Shown here piece by piece: positions 7,989-16,974 of a stretch of 64,000 nucleotides of DNA (the first letter of the stretch is position 1; each line of letters starts with the position of its first letter). The DNA is from Winogradskyella ouciana (lineage in GTDB: Bacteria > Bacteroidota > Bacteroidia > Flavobacteriales > Flavobacteriaceae). Below the pieces are notes generated by a model. It was not told the origin of the DNA and searched no databases. It saw only the letters and a list, made by a program, of their open reading frames with translations. Location: assembly GCF_009709615.1 (NCBI RefSeq), contig NZ_WJYA01000002.1, positions 395,656 through 459,655 on the forward strand. Reading direction: 5' to 3'. Position numbers and translations under genes: made by a program.

Positions 7989-9272
7989 CTAACGCACTAA
8001 ACTTACCAACTGCTCTGTAAGTGCCTTTCTATGATATTTTTGAAGTCCGATACCATTCACTTCTAGGCTATTTTTTTGGTAAGATTCAAAATAGGCCATG
8101 ATCTGATTTTTTAATTCCTTTTTTTGGTTGTAGTTAAAATAAGTCCCTGTATTTGTGGATGTAATGATTCGCTCCACATCAGCGTCTTTAGGACCCATGG
8201 CTAATATTGGTGTTTCGGAAATCAGATATTCAAAGATTTTTCCCGGAATAATAGCTTTGGTGTCTTCGGAATCAATTTCAATCAATAATAATAATTGAGA
8301 TTTCATTTGAAACTTTATGGCTTCCTCATGGCTTACATAACCAACTACATTTAAAAACTGTACCAACCCATGTTGATGAATAGATTCTACAACATCATCA
8401 CTAACCACACCTATTAAATTGAGCTGAAAGGCTCCTGAAAATGCTTCAATTTCATCAACCAATTCAGATAGCACTTCCCACAAAACCGCAGGATTTCGCT
8501 CTGAAAGTAATGAACCTATATGCGATAACGTAAACTTTTTATCCTTCCCTTCTACCCTTATGGAATGTGAATCGTATCCATTGGTTATAACGGTAATAGG
8601 TTGGTCAGTCTTTGACTGAAATTCATTTTTAGTATGATTACTGGTTACGATTATTTTATCCGCAGTATTTAAAACGTTTTGTTCTAAAGTTAAATGTTTG
8701 TTTTTTGAAGATTCTGTTAATTTCAACGCTTTATGATAGCCTATGGTTGTCCAAGGATCTCTGAAATCCGCTATCCATTGCACTCCAGTCTGTGCTTTAA
8801 GATTTAGACCAATGAGATGTAAACTATGTGGTGGCCCAGTGGTAATAATGGTTTTAATTTCGTTTTCACTTATATAGTTTGAAAGAAAGTCAACCGAAGG
8901 ATTTACCCAATTTTTACGAGCATCTGGTATAAAGTAATTCCCTCTAACATAGAGCATCAGTTTTTCTATTAATGATTGCTTTTTGGCTTTTGGAATTACA
9001 CCAGAACTTATTTTTTTAGAACTCTTTTTTGACAACATATTGGCAAAACCATACGGTTCTTTTATAGGCTGTTTTAAAACAGTTACATTATTTGGAATTT
9101 CATCAACCAAACTCTCATCAATAATTGGGTAGTTTGGATTTTCAGGGCAGTAAACAATGGGCTCAATACCAAAATCAGGTAAGTACTTAACGAATTTTAG
9201 CCAGCGTTGTACACCTGGTCCTCCAGCTGGTGGCCAATAATAGCATATTATTAAAATCTTTTGTTTGCTCAT
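7989..9272 (-). CDS. Glycosyltransferase (GT-B fold, GT4-like)
   Basis: A 427-residue predicted cytoplasmic glycosyltransferase. The N-terminus KILIICYYWPPAGGPGVQRWLKF has the glycine-rich loop of GT-B enzymes (only partly quoted: YYWPPAGGPGVQRW). The middle contains WIADFRDPW, typical of GT4-like enzymes in Bacteroidota, and ITNGYD. The C-terminal donor domain includes GKIFEYLISETPILAMGP, matching the nucleotide-sugar binding region with its conserved Glu. The start is taken as the ATG at 9272 because the upstream ATG at 9281 lies inside the REP-like palindrome. The gene sits between a flippase and a YfhO protein in one leftward block, so it likely builds an envelope glycan. Donor and acceptor are unknown. 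Confidence 0.85.
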   Translation of the reverse strand: MSKQKILIICYYWPPAGGPGVQRWLKFVKYLPDFGIEPIVYCPENPNYPIIDESLVDEIPNNVTVLKQPIKEPYGFANMLSKKSSKKISSGVIPKAKKQSLIEKLMLYVRGNYFIPDARKNWVNPSVDFLSNYISENEIKTIITTGPPHSLHLIGLNLKAQTGVQWIADFRDPWTTIGYHKALKLTESSKNKHLTLEQNVLNTADKIIVTSNHTKNEFQSKTDQPITVITNGYDSHSIRVEGKDKKFTLSHIGSLLSERNPAVLWEVLSELVDEIEAFSGAFQLNLIGVVSDDVVESIHQHGLVQFLNVVGYVSHEEAIKFQMKSQLLLLIEIDSEDTKAIIPGKIFEYLISETPILAMGPKDADVERIITSTNTGTYFNYNQKKELKNQIMAYFESYQKNSLEVNGIGLQKYHRKALTEQLVSLVR

Positions 9273-9276
9273 TTCT

Positions 9277-9302
9277 GTCATTCCTGCGAAGGCAGGAATC
9301 TA
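9277..9302. repeat. REP-like palindrome, copy 1
   Basis: GTCATTCCTGCGAAGGCAGG followed by AATCTA forms a hairpin ATTCCTGC-GAAG-GCAGGAAT. It is an inverted copy of the element at 9321-9346, with one difference in the loop, so the pair can also form a larger cruciform. Confidence 0.7.
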
Positions 9303-9320
9303 TTTAATTTATTCAGAGTG

Positions 9321-9346
9321 TAGATTCCTGCCATCGCAGGAATGAC
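9321..9346. repeat. REP-like palindrome, copy 2 (inverted)
   Basis: TAGATTCCTGCCATCGCAGG followed by AATGAC is the reverse complement of copy 1 with one loop difference. It sits directly downstream of the YfhO gene and may act as a terminator or mRNA-stabilising structure. Confidence 0.7.
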
Positions 9347-9348
9347 AA

Positions 9349-11769
9349 TTAGTTGTCTTTCTTTTTAAAAGTATAGAATATTCCCAACAACAAGAAAATT
9401 CCTAAAACAGCAGAACTTGCCAATGCTATAGTACTACCGGTTTCTACAACTTCTGGTTCAAACTTAAATTCTATAGTGTGGTTGCCTTTTGGTACTTCCA
9501 TACCTCTAAGAACATAATTTACACGAATATGTTGTTTTAACTCACCATCTATATAGGCATTCCATCCATTACCATAATAGATTTCAGAAAAGACCGCAAA
9601 ACCATCGTTTGGGTTGTTGGACTCGTATTTTAAATAGTTTGGTTTAAACTCTTTTAATTGAATCAAGGCTGTTGAATCAGCTTCATATAGGACAGTTTCT
9701 GGTTTACTGCTAAATTCAGACATTGTGGTAACAGCAACTGATTTTGTGTCTAAACTATCTAAGGCTTTAATTTCAGTATTTGCATTTGATAATTGCTTCA
9801 ATTTGCTTACAAACCAAGCATTACCATTAGCATCAGTATTAGTATATGGAAATATGCGCCCTTGATCTTCGGCAATGATATATTTGGTATTCAGCATATT
9901 GAGGACGTTCATATTATTGTTGTAAATATGAAACTCCATCAATTCATTATAACGGCCTAATTTCGCTGCATGGTAACCAAACAGAGAATTATGAAAATAT
10001 GCTGCGCGTCCTGGTTTCCGTTGCCCTTCAGAAGACATATCCAAAACCCTAAAATGACCATCATCCTTTAATATCTCTTTATCTGCAGAAGTAGGTTGAT
10101 ATGGTTTATCGACCTGCAAAGCAGATACAAACTTGTCATTATTAACATATTGCTTATCAATACTTACCAAATCAAAAAGTATTAATGCAGCAAATACAAC
10201 AACTACAAGAGTTTCTGATAGTTTTTTCTTCAAGAAGAAATAAACGGTTCCTGCAGAGAGTAATACCAGAATTAATGTTCTTATAGTATCCGTAGTAAAT
10301 AATGCTTTTCTATCTTTTATAATAGCATCTAGCAAGGGTTCTGGTATTCCTTGGTCATTTGGGCTCCTAAAATCAAACAGTGTCGATTTAAATAATAGAA
10401 AGACCAAACACAATCCTGCAGTAATTATAACCGTGTTTCTTAGTGCCTTTAATTTTTCTTCATCTTTCTGAAAATCATTGAATAAGCGTACCAATGCAAA
10501 AATCCCTAGAATAGGAATGCATAACTCCAAAATCACCTGAATTGACGTCACTGCTCTAAACTTGTTATACAGTGGCACATAGTCTATAAATAAATCTGTA
10601 AGGAAACCAAGGTTCTTACCATAAGACAATAACAATGACAGAATAGTACCACCAACAAGCCACCACTTTAATCTCCCTTTAACTAAGAACAAGCCCAAAA
10701 CAAAAAGGAAAATAATAACCGCTCCCACATAAGCAGGCGCTTCTACAATGGATTGATCTCCCCAATACATTGGCGCGTTTTTAGAAACCTCTAAAGCTTC
10801 AATAGGTGAAGCACCCATATTAACGTAAGTCTTATAAGTTTCAGAATCCTTTCCTATGTCCTCCGAATTGCCTCCACCCATAAATTTTGGAATGTAAAGG
10901 TTAAATGTCTCAGCAAAACCATAACTGTATTCTGTGATGTAATCTTTACTTAATCCAGTAGAGACTTCTTTAGGTAAACCATCCGGATTTATAGTTAATT
11001 CACTCTTACCACGTGTGCTTTCTTTTACATACTCTTGGGTCGCCATAATATTGGTGGCGTTTAAGCCAACTGCCAAAATAGCAGCTACAGTCAATAATCC
11101 AACGGATTTAAAAAAGTGTGGCAATACTTTTTTTCGGTAGGCATCAATTAAATAAGCAATTCCGAGAACAATAACCAATAACAAGAGATAATAGGTCATC
11201 TGAAAATGGTTGGCGACAATCTCTAAACCTAGTGCAACAGTTGTGAGCAGAAACCCTACAATGTATTTTTTTCTGAAAGTGAGAATGATTCCGGATAACA
11301 CCAATGGCATATAGGCTATTGCATGTGCCTTTGAGTTGTGACCGACACCGAGAATTATAATAAGATATGTGGAAAATCCAAATGCCAGTGCGCCAAGTGC
11401 GGCCAGCTTAAAATCAACCTTTAGCGATAGCAATAAGATGTAAAACCCAATAAAGTATAGAAATAAATAATCTGCTGGTCTTGGTAAAAAGCGTAAGGTT
11501 AAATCGAGTTTTTTTATGTAGTTATGTGGGTATTTTGCACCTAATTGATAAGTTGGCATACCGCCAAAAGCACTATTGGTCCAATAGGTTTCTTCACCTG
11601 TAGCTTTGGCGAACTCTTTTTGCTGCTGAGCCATGCCTATATAATGCATTATATCGCTCTGAAAAATCTTTTTGCCTTGTAGAACTGGACTAAAATAAGC
11701 TAATGACAAAACCACAAACCCAATTAAAACAAGGAGATGTGGTAAAAAACGTTTAAAGGAAAATGACAT
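9349..11769 (-). CDS. YfhO family multi-pass membrane protein
   Basis: An 806-residue protein with a dozen or more membrane helices and a long extracytoplasmic domain near the C-terminus (residues about 560-770), closed by a final helix and a KKKDN tail. The start MSFSFKRFLPHLLVLIGFVV and the motif FQSDIMHYIGMAQQ near residue 40 are typical of the YfhO family, related to GT-C glycosyltransferases. An acidic-residue-bearing first loop (QSD) is the expected catalytic position of GT-C enzymes (family knowledge). In Bacillus, YfhO acts in lipoteichoic acid glycosylation; here the substrate is unknown. The downstream glycosyltransferase and flippase genes suggest a joint envelope glycosylation pathway. 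REP-like palindromes separate it from the glycosyltransferase. Confidence 0.85.
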   Translation of the reverse strand: MSFSFKRFLPHLLVLIGFVVLSLAYFSPVLQGKKIFQSDIMHYIGMAQQQKEFAKATGEETYWTNSAFGGMPTYQLGAKYPHNYIKKLDLTLRFLPRPADYLFLYFIGFYILLLSLKVDFKLAALGALAFGFSTYLIIILGVGHNSKAHAIAYMPLVLSGIILTFRKKYIVGFLLTTVALGLEIVANHFQMTYYLLLLVIVLGIAYLIDAYRKKVLPHFFKSVGLLTVAAILAVGLNATNIMATQEYVKESTRGKSELTINPDGLPKEVSTGLSKDYITEYSYGFAETFNLYIPKFMGGGNSEDIGKDSETYKTYVNMGASPIEALEVSKNAPMYWGDQSIVEAPAYVGAVIIFLFVLGLFLVKGRLKWWLVGGTILSLLLSYGKNLGFLTDLFIDYVPLYNKFRAVTSIQVILELCIPILGIFALVRLFNDFQKDEEKLKALRNTVIITAGLCLVFLLFKSTLFDFRSPNDQGIPEPLLDAIIKDRKALFTTDTIRTLILVLLSAGTVYFFLKKKLSETLVVVVFAALILFDLVSIDKQYVNNDKFVSALQVDKPYQPTSADKEILKDDGHFRVLDMSSEGQRKPGRAAYFHNSLFGYHAAKLGRYNELMEFHIYNNNMNVLNMLNTKYIIAEDQGRIFPYTNTDANGNAWFVSKLKQLSNANTEIKALDSLDTKSVAVTTMSEFSSKPETVLYEADSTALIQLKEFKPNYLKYESNNPNDGFAVFSEIYYGNGWNAYIDGELKQHIRVNYVLRGMEVPKGNHTIEFKFEPEVVETGSTIALASSAVLGIFLLLGIFYTFKKKDN

Positions 11770-11843
11770 GAATATCGTCTATATAATTGAATCTGAAAAG
11801 TAGTTATTTTTTTGATAAAATTACTGCTTAATCAATAACTATA

Positions 11844-12137
11844 TCAATCAATTTCTTCGTAATCGATATATTCTCCCACCTTTTCGTTAGAGGATTTATT
11901 CTGCTCGGGCATTTTATCTATAACCGTCTCCCCTTCGCGTCTTTTCTTCTCTTCACGTTGTTGGGACTGATTTTGAAAACCACCAAATTGTTGCCCAAAT
12001 TTTTCTTCAGCTTTTTTTGCCACAAAACGCATAAGAAGCGGAGCAAAAAGTCTGGTTAAAATCTTTAAACCAAACCAAATAAGCAAAATAATTAATATAG
12101 TTCTTAATAATCCCATTGCCGAAGCTTGCTGTATCAT
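11844..12137 (-). CDS. DUF4834 family small membrane protein
   Basis: A 97-residue protein with one hydrophobic N-terminal helix (LLRTILIILLIWFGLKIL). A basic, Gln/Glu/Lys-rich cytoplasmic tail follows and ends in the acidic EYIDYEEID. This matches DUF4834, a small Bacteroidota family of unknown function usually located next to the YfhO gene, as here. The annotated ATG at 12137 gives eight extra residues; the ATG at 12116 (MGLLRTILI) is an equally plausible start. It is about 75 bp upstream of the YfhO gene on the same strand and probably co-transcribed. Confidence 0.8.
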   Translation of the reverse strand: MIQQASAMGLLRTILIILLIWFGLKILTRLFAPLLMRFVAKKAEEKFGQQFGGFQNQSQQREEKKRREGETVIDKMPEQNKSSNEKVGEYIDYEEID

Positions 12138-12218
12138 TTAAAAATAAAGTAATATTCAAAAATACAATTATTGGTATTTATAATCCGTTATTATTCCTTA
12201 AAAAAAGTATAAAATATA

Positions 12219-12226
12219 TATATTTG
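12219..12226 (+). promoter_or_regulatory. Bacteroidota -7 box upstream of the 12245 gene
   Basis: TATATTTG fits TAnnTTTG, 18 bp before the ATG at 12245. I see no clear -33 TTG at the right distance. Confidence 0.4.
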
Positions 12227-12244
12227 AACTTAAACCAAAAGCTA

Positions 12245-13210
12245 ATGCGAATACTCAAATCAATTTTCGTTTTAATATTACTGCTAACCTACAACTCTAC
12301 ACAAGCGCAATATACCGAAGTCATAAACTCTAATCGCCCAGGATTATCTGAAAGTGCTTTCTCTGTCGGAACCAATGTTGTTCAGTTTGAGGCTGGTGCT
12401 TTTACCGTAAAGGAAGAGCATGTGCCATTAAATTATGAAGTATCTGGTTTTGGATTGGATTTTTCAGTACGTTATGGATTATTATTTGAGCAACTGGAAA
12501 TCTCTTTAGACGGTGTGTATCAGAATGATAACATAACCTTTAATAGCGCCTCAGTTCCGGTTGAAGACAAACGCTCTAATTTTAAAAATTTTACATTCGG
12601 CGCAAAGTATTTAGTATACGATCCTTATAAAAATGCCGAAGAGGCTAAACCCAATTTATATAGCTACCATGCCAATAGAAGCTTTCAGTGGAAATCTTTG
12701 ATACCAGCAGTCTCTGTGTATGTTGGTGCTAATTTTGACACCAAGAACAATCCTTACACGGCACCAGATGTAGAAGGGTTCAGTCCTAAAGTGATGATTG
12801 CCACCCAGAATAATTTTAATGGTGGTTGGGTTTTTGTCATGAATTTAATAAAAGACAGAATTGGCTCTGATTTTTCAGACTTTCAATACATTTTTACATT
12901 AACCCATTCCTTTACCCCACAATGGGTGGGGTTTGGTGAAGCTCAAGGTATCAACAGCGATTTTTATGCAGATAACATCTTTAGGTTTGGTGGTGCGTAT
13001 TTATGGACCAAAGATTTTCAGCTCGATGCCAATATAGCTTTTAACACAAAAGACACGCCTTCAGTATTTAATATTGCTTTTGGTGCCTCTTACCGTTTAG
13101 ATTTTCACCAAGACAAGAAAATTGATAATGGTAACGGCAATACTGGAAATTTCAAAAAGAAAAGAAAAAGGGATAAGAAAACTGACGATTTTGACTCTGA
13201 CGGCATATAA
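12245..13210 (+). CDS. Outer-membrane beta-barrel protein (phenol-degradation MetA-like family)
   Basis: A 321-residue protein with a signal peptide (MRILKSIFVLILLLTYNSTQA, cleavage before QYTEV). The mature start INSNRPGLSESAFSVGTNVVQFE is typical of transporter-like outer-membrane proteins annotated as the MetA-pathway-of-phenol-degradation family. Amphipathic beta-strands with aromatic ends continue to residue about 290, after which comes a Lys/Arg-rich and acidic tail (KKKRKRDKKTDDFDSDGI) that is probably periplasmic. The family name does not imply phenol metabolism here; a channel or lipid/solute transport role is inferred. The start at 12245 is preferred over 12116 because it gives the signal peptide and follows the -7 box at 12219. 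The next gene begins only 8 bp downstream, so the two are probably co-transcribed. Confidence 0.75.
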   Translation: MRILKSIFVLILLLTYNSTQAQYTEVINSNRPGLSESAFSVGTNVVQFEAGAFTVKEEHVPLNYEVSGFGLDFSVRYGLLFEQLEISLDGVYQNDNITFNSASVPVEDKRSNFKNFTFGAKYLVYDPYKNAEEAKPNLYSYHANRSFQWKSLIPAVSVYVGANFDTKNNPYTAPDVEGFSPKVMIATQNNFNGGWVFVMNLIKDRIGSDFSDFQYIFTLTHSFTPQWVGFGEAQGINSDFYADNIFRFGGAYLWTKDFQLDANIAFNTKDTPSVFNIAFGASYRLDFHQDKKIDNGNGNTGNFKKKRKRDKKTDDFDSDGI

Positions 13211-13218
13211 GCAACTGC

Positions 13219-14337
13219 ATGATTACAATTAAAGAAGCCACAACCAAAAAAGACCTAAAGGTATTTGTAAAGTTTCCATTCACGCTTTACAAAGATTCAA
13301 AATATTGGGTTCCACCAATTATCAGGCAAGAGCTAGAAACCTTCGACAAGGATAAAAATCCTATTTTTAATGATGCTGAAGCTCGATTTTTTCTGGCGTA
13401 TAGAGACCATAAAATTGTTGGTCGTGTGGCAGCCATTGTAAATTGGCTCGAAGTCAACAAACAGCAAATAAAAAAAATGCGTTTTGGATGGTTTGACTTT
13501 ATTGATGATCTGGAAGTCAGTAAGGCTTTATTAGAAACCGTTGAACGCATTGGCAGAGAGCATCAGCTTGAGTATGCCGAAGGTCCCGTCGGTTTTTCCA
13601 ATTTAGATAAAGTTGGAGTTATGACAGAAGGATTTGATAGTATAGCACCAATGATTACGTGGTACAATCATCCATACTACATTAACCACTATTTGGAACA
13701 TGGCTATAAAATTGAAAAGGAATATTCTGAAAGCAAGTTTCCTTTCGAAAATGTAAAACCTGAGACTTTTAAAAAAGCGCAAGAGCTTATTAAAAGACGT
13801 TATAAGCTTAAAGCACTGAAGTTTACAAAAACTGAAGAGGTCATGCCTTATGCTGATCGAATGTTTGATTTATTTAATGAAAGCTATGCCTCTTTAGCTT
13901 CATTTGTCGAAATTACAGACCTTCAGAAAGCCTATTTTAAAAGTAAATTTATAAGTTTTGTAAATCCTGATTATATAAAGTTTGTTGTTGATGAAAATGA
14001 CAATCTTATTGCATTCGCCATAGTAATGCCTAAGTTTGCTGAAGCGTTACAGAAAGCAAACGGTAGGTTATTTCCAGTAGGTTTTAGTCATATTCTTAAA
14101 GCCAAAAAGAAAAGTAAGGATGTTATTTTTTACTTAATTGGAGTGCATCCAGAATATCAGAACAAAGGTGTACATGCCGTAATATTTAATGAATATTATG
14201 AAACCTTTACTAAAAAAAGTATACAAACCTGTTACAGAACACCAGAATTAGAGGATAATGAGGCTATACACAAAATCTGGAAACATTTTGACCCTGTAGT
14301 TTACAAACGGAGAAAAACACTGAGAAAAGACTTATAA
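13219..14337 (+). CDS. GNAT-like acyltransferase family protein, candidate ceramide synthase
   Basis: A 372-residue soluble protein of a Bacteroidota family often labelled N-acetyltransferase or, incorrectly, GTP cyclohydrolase. The N-terminal part has PFTLYKDSKYWVPP and FFLAYRDHKIVGRVAAIVN, the beta-strand and core of a GNAT fold. A second GNAT-like half ends in FYLIGVHPEYQNKGVHAVIF, where YQNKG matches the acyl-CoA binding motif (Q/R-x-x-G). It converges on a serine palmitoyltransferase gene. Bacterial ceramide synthase from Caulobacter is, as I recall, a GNAT-type acyltransferase linked to serine palmitoyltransferase. N-acylation of dihydrosphingosine or a related amine is therefore a reasonable guess, not a demonstrated function. 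It follows the 12245 gene by 8 bp. Confidence 0.7.
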   Translation: MITIKEATTKKDLKVFVKFPFTLYKDSKYWVPPIIRQELETFDKDKNPIFNDAEARFFLAYRDHKIVGRVAAIVNWLEVNKQQIKKMRFGWFDFIDDLEVSKALLETVERIGREHQLEYAEGPVGFSNLDKVGVMTEGFDSIAPMITWYNHPYYINHYLEHGYKIEKEYSESKFPFENVKPETFKKAQELIKRRYKLKALKFTKTEEVMPYADRMFDLFNESYASLASFVEITDLQKAYFKSKFISFVNPDYIKFVVDENDNLIAFAIVMPKFAEALQKANGRLFPVGFSHILKAKKKSKDVIFYLIGVHPEYQNKGVHAVIFNEYYETFTKKSIQTCYRTPELEDNEAIHKIWKHFDPVVYKRRKTLRKDL

Positions 14338-14340
14338 CAG

Positions 14341-14372
14341 AAAAAGGCTTTGCAAATTGCAAAGCCTTTTTT
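14341..14372. terminator. Bidirectional terminator
   Basis: AAAAAGGCTTTGCAA pairs with TTGCAAAGCCTTTTT around a one-base centre. The stem is flanked by A and T runs, so it can stop transcription of both the 13219 gene and spt. Confidence 0.9.
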
Positions 14373-14393
14373 ATATCTATAATAAAGTAATTA

Positions 14394-15653
14394 TTATTCT
14401 CCCATTGCTGCAATTAATGCTGCAGACATTCTTTTATAAGTTCCATTTACCAAACGATCTCTAATCGCATCAAAAGCGTCTAAAGTATCTCTTACATCCT
14501 CTAAAGTATGTGTTGCTGTTGGAATCATTCTAAGTAAAATCATTCCTTTAGGTATTACAGGGTAAACCACTATAGAACAGAATATTCCATGATTTTCACG
14601 CAAGTCTTTTACCAAAGCCATAGCTTCAGGAATGCTACCTTTTAAGTAAACCGGAGTGACACAACTTTGTGTAGTTCCTATATCAAAACCACGCTCTTTT
14701 AAACCCGATTGCAACGCATCAACGATGGTCCAAAGATTCTTTTTAAGTTCTGGCATAGTGCGCAACATATCTAATCGTTTTAACGCACCAACCACTAATT
14801 GCATTTGCAAAGACTTTGCAAACATCTGAGAACGCAAGTTATATTTTAAATAATCTATAATTTCTTGATCAGCAGCAATAAACGCTCCTGTACTTGCCAT
14901 TGACTTAGCAAATGTTGCAAAGTAAACGTCTATGTCATCTTGTACACCTTGTTCCTCACCTGCTCCTGCACCAGTTTTACCTAACGTACCAAAACCATGA
15001 GCGTCATCAACAAAGAGTCTAAAGTTAAACTTCTCTTTTAGTGCAACGATTTCCTTTAATCGACCTTGTTCACCACGCATACCAAACACACCTTCAGAAA
15101 TTACTAAAATTCCTCCGCCAGTTTGTTCTGCCATTTTTGTAGCACGCTCTAGGTTTTTTTCTAGGCTTTCTACATCATTGTGCTTGTAAGTAAAACGCTT
15201 GCCCATGTGCAAACGAACGCCATCAATAATACAGGCATGTGCGTCAACATCGTAAACAATAATATCGTCTTTTGAGACTAAGGCATCGATGGTAGAAACC
15301 ATACCTTGATAACCAAAGTTTAAAAGGTAAGCAGCTTCTTTGTTTACAAATTCGGCAAGTTCGCTCTGCAGTTGCTCGTGCAAATCCGTGTGACCAGACA
15401 TCATTCTTGCTCCCATCGGATAAGCTGAGCCATATTGCGCAGCAGCTTCAGCATCTACTTTTCTAACTTCGGGATGGTTGGCCAATCCCAAATAATCATT
15501 AATACTCCATGTTATAACTTCTTTGCCCTGAAATTTCATTCTGTTAGAAATCTCACCTTCGAGCTTTGGAAACACAAAATAACCTTCTGCTTGAGCAGCC
15601 CACTTTCCTAATGGTCCTTTATCTCTGTAAATCTTTTCAAATAAATCCTTCAT
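14394..15653 (-). CDS. spt: Serine palmitoyltransferase (alpha-oxoamine synthase family)
   Basis: A 419-residue PLP enzyme that condenses serine with an acyl-CoA to give 3-ketosphinganine, the first step in sphingolipid synthesis. Visible motifs are the substrate-binding region MMSGHTDLHEQLQ (residues 84-96), DDAHGFG with the PLP aspartate (about residue 217) and the PLP lysine K250 in FAKSMAST. The length and N-terminus (LFEKIYRDKGPLGKWA) fit the Bacteroidota serine palmitoyltransferase better than KBL or BioF, though the family members are similar. Sphingolipids are known in this phylum. It is monocistronic on the minus strand, converging with the GNAT-like gene, and has a -7 box at 15746. 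I would expect a ketosphinganine reductase and a ceramide synthase elsewhere or in the adjacent gene. Confidence 0.85.
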   Translation of the reverse strand: MKDLFEKIYRDKGPLGKWAAQAEGYFVFPKLEGEISNRMKFQGKEVITWSINDYLGLANHPEVRKVDAEAAAQYGSAYPMGARMMSGHTDLHEQLQSELAEFVNKEAAYLLNFGYQGMVSTIDALVSKDDIIVYDVDAHACIIDGVRLHMGKRFTYKHNDVESLEKNLERATKMAEQTGGGILVISEGVFGMRGEQGRLKEIVALKEKFNFRLFVDDAHGFGTLGKTGAGAGEEQGVQDDIDVYFATFAKSMASTGAFIAADQEIIDYLKYNLRSQMFAKSLQMQLVVGALKRLDMLRTMPELKKNLWTIVDALQSGLKERGFDIGTTQSCVTPVYLKGSIPEAMALVKDLRENHGIFCSIVVYPVIPKGMILLRMIPTATHTLEDVRDTLDAFDAIRDRLVNGTYKRMSAALIAAMGE

Positions 15654-15745
15654 ACGCTACGGTTGCAATAAGCCTAGTTTTCTTATGCCGAATGATACAT
15701 AAAATAGACTTTGAATCTTAGTTAATTTAATCTTGTTAGTGTCCG

Positions 15746-15753
15746 CAAAATTA
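15746..15753 (-). promoter_or_regulatory. -7 box for spt
   Basis: On the minus strand this reads TAATTTTG, matching TAnnTTTG, about 93 bp before the spt start codon. Confidence 0.4.
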
Positions 15754-15813
15754 GGTAATAATATTATGACAGCATAATTTATTTAATTTTACTATCCACT
15801 AAGTTTTGAACAT

Positions 15814-15844
15814 AAAAAAACCTACCATATTTCTATGATAGGTC
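15814..15844 (-). terminator. Terminator of the cysteine synthase-like gene
   Basis: On the minus strand ACCTATCATA pairs with TATGGTAGGT (one mismatch) around a GAAA-type loop and is followed by a run of T. It lies just past the stop codon at 15863. Confidence 0.8.
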
Positions 15845-15862
15845 TATTGTTAGTTAGTTACT

Positions 15863-16900
15863 TTATTTTATATACTCTATGGTGGTCGAAACTTCGTTTT
15901 TACTATCAAAAAAGCCTTGATCTGCCATCCATTTATCACTGTAAACTTTACTCATATAACGAGAACCATGATCTGGAAATATGACCACAACCTTGTCAGA
16001 AGGTTTAAATTCACCTTCCTCATTAAGTTGCTTTAATGCTTGCATTGCCGCACCACTTGTGTAGCCTACAAAAAGCCCTTCAGTATTAGAAATCTCACGT
16101 GCTGTATGAGCGCTTTCTTCGTCAGTTACCTTTACAAACTTATCGATTAAGTCAAAATCTGTAGCCGTTGGGATTAAGTTCTTACCTAATCCTTCAATTC
16201 TGTATGGGTAAATCTCTTTATCGTCAAACTCACGGGTTTCATGATACTTTTTCAATACAGAACCATAAGCATCAACACCAATAACTTTTACATTTGGGTT
16301 CTGTTCTTTCAAATATTTAGAAATACCAGAAATAGTTCCTCCTGTTCCGCTACATGCTACTAAATGTGTGATTTCACCATTGGTTTGATTCCATATTTCA
16401 GGACCAGTAGTGTTGTAATGCGCATCAATATTCAATTGATTAAAATATTGATTAATGTATATGGAGCCTTTAATTTCTTCATGTAATTGCTTAGCGACTT
16501 GGTAATAAGACCTAGGATCATCTGCATTAACATGAGCTGGGCAAACATAAACCTTAGCTCCCATAGATCTTAACATATCTATTTTATCTGCGGAAGACTT
16601 AGAACTTACAGCAAGAATACACTCATAACCTTTAATAATACTAACCATAGCTATACTAAAGCCCGTATTACCAGAAGTTGTTTCTATTATAGTGTCACCA
16701 GGAGTTAAGATACCTTGACGCTCAGCTTCTTCTATAATGTGCAATGCGATTCTATCCTTGGAAGAATGACCTGGATTAAATGCTTCAACTTTAGCAAAAA
16801 AATCACCATCAAAGTCAGAGGTCATTTTATTTAATTTGATAAGAGGTGTACTACCTATAAGCTGTAATACATTATCAAATACATTTTTGTTTTTATCCAT
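15863..16900 (-). CDS. Cysteine synthase / cystathionine beta-synthase family enzyme
   Basis: A 345-residue PLP enzyme of the fold-type II beta-family. The PLP lysine is K48 in NPGHSSKDR, the Asn loop is TTSGNTG at residues 74-80 and the phosphate-binding loop is SGTGGT at 184-189. The sequence [10 protein letters not shown] near residue 15 and FPDHGSRYM near the end are family hallmarks. It lacks a heme domain and CBS domains, so it is either a cysteine synthase (O-acetylserine to cysteine) or a bacterial cystathionine beta-synthase; the sequence alone does not decide. It is transcribed leftward on its own with a terminator behind it and a -7 box at 16952. Confidence 0.85.
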   Translation of the reverse strand: MDKNKNVFDNVLQLIGSTPLIKLNKMTSDFDGDFFAKVEAFNPGHSSKDRIALHIIEEAERQGILTPGDTIIETTSGNTGFSIAMVSIIKGYECILAVSSKSSADKIDMLRSMGAKVYVCPAHVNADDPRSYYQVAKQLHEEIKGSIYINQYFNQLNIDAHYNTTGPEIWNQTNGEITHLVACSGTGGTISGISKYLKEQNPNVKVIGVDAYGSVLKKYHETREFDDKEIYPYRIEGLGKNLIPTATDFDLIDKFVKVTDEESAHTAREISNTEGLFVGYTSGAAMQALKQLNEEGEFKPSDKVVVIFPDHGSRYMSKVYSDKWMADQGFFDSKNEVSTTIEYIK

Positions 16901-16951
16901 AAATGTTAATTTCTGTCTTCTAAACTTTTAGTTTAGACACATAAAACCTTG

Positions 16952-16959
16952 CAAAAGTA
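16952..16959 (-). promoter_or_regulatory. -7 box upstream of the 15863-16900 gene
   Basis: The minus strand reads TACTTTTG, matching TAnnTTTG, 52 bp before the ATG at 16900. Confidence 0.4.
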
Positions 16960-16974
16960 ACATTTTTTTTTGAA

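Noticed and set aside
9273..9281. Upstream ATG extending the glycosyltransferase to 9281
   Set aside because: It lies inside the REP-like palindrome and adds only three residues, so the ATG at 9272 is preferred.
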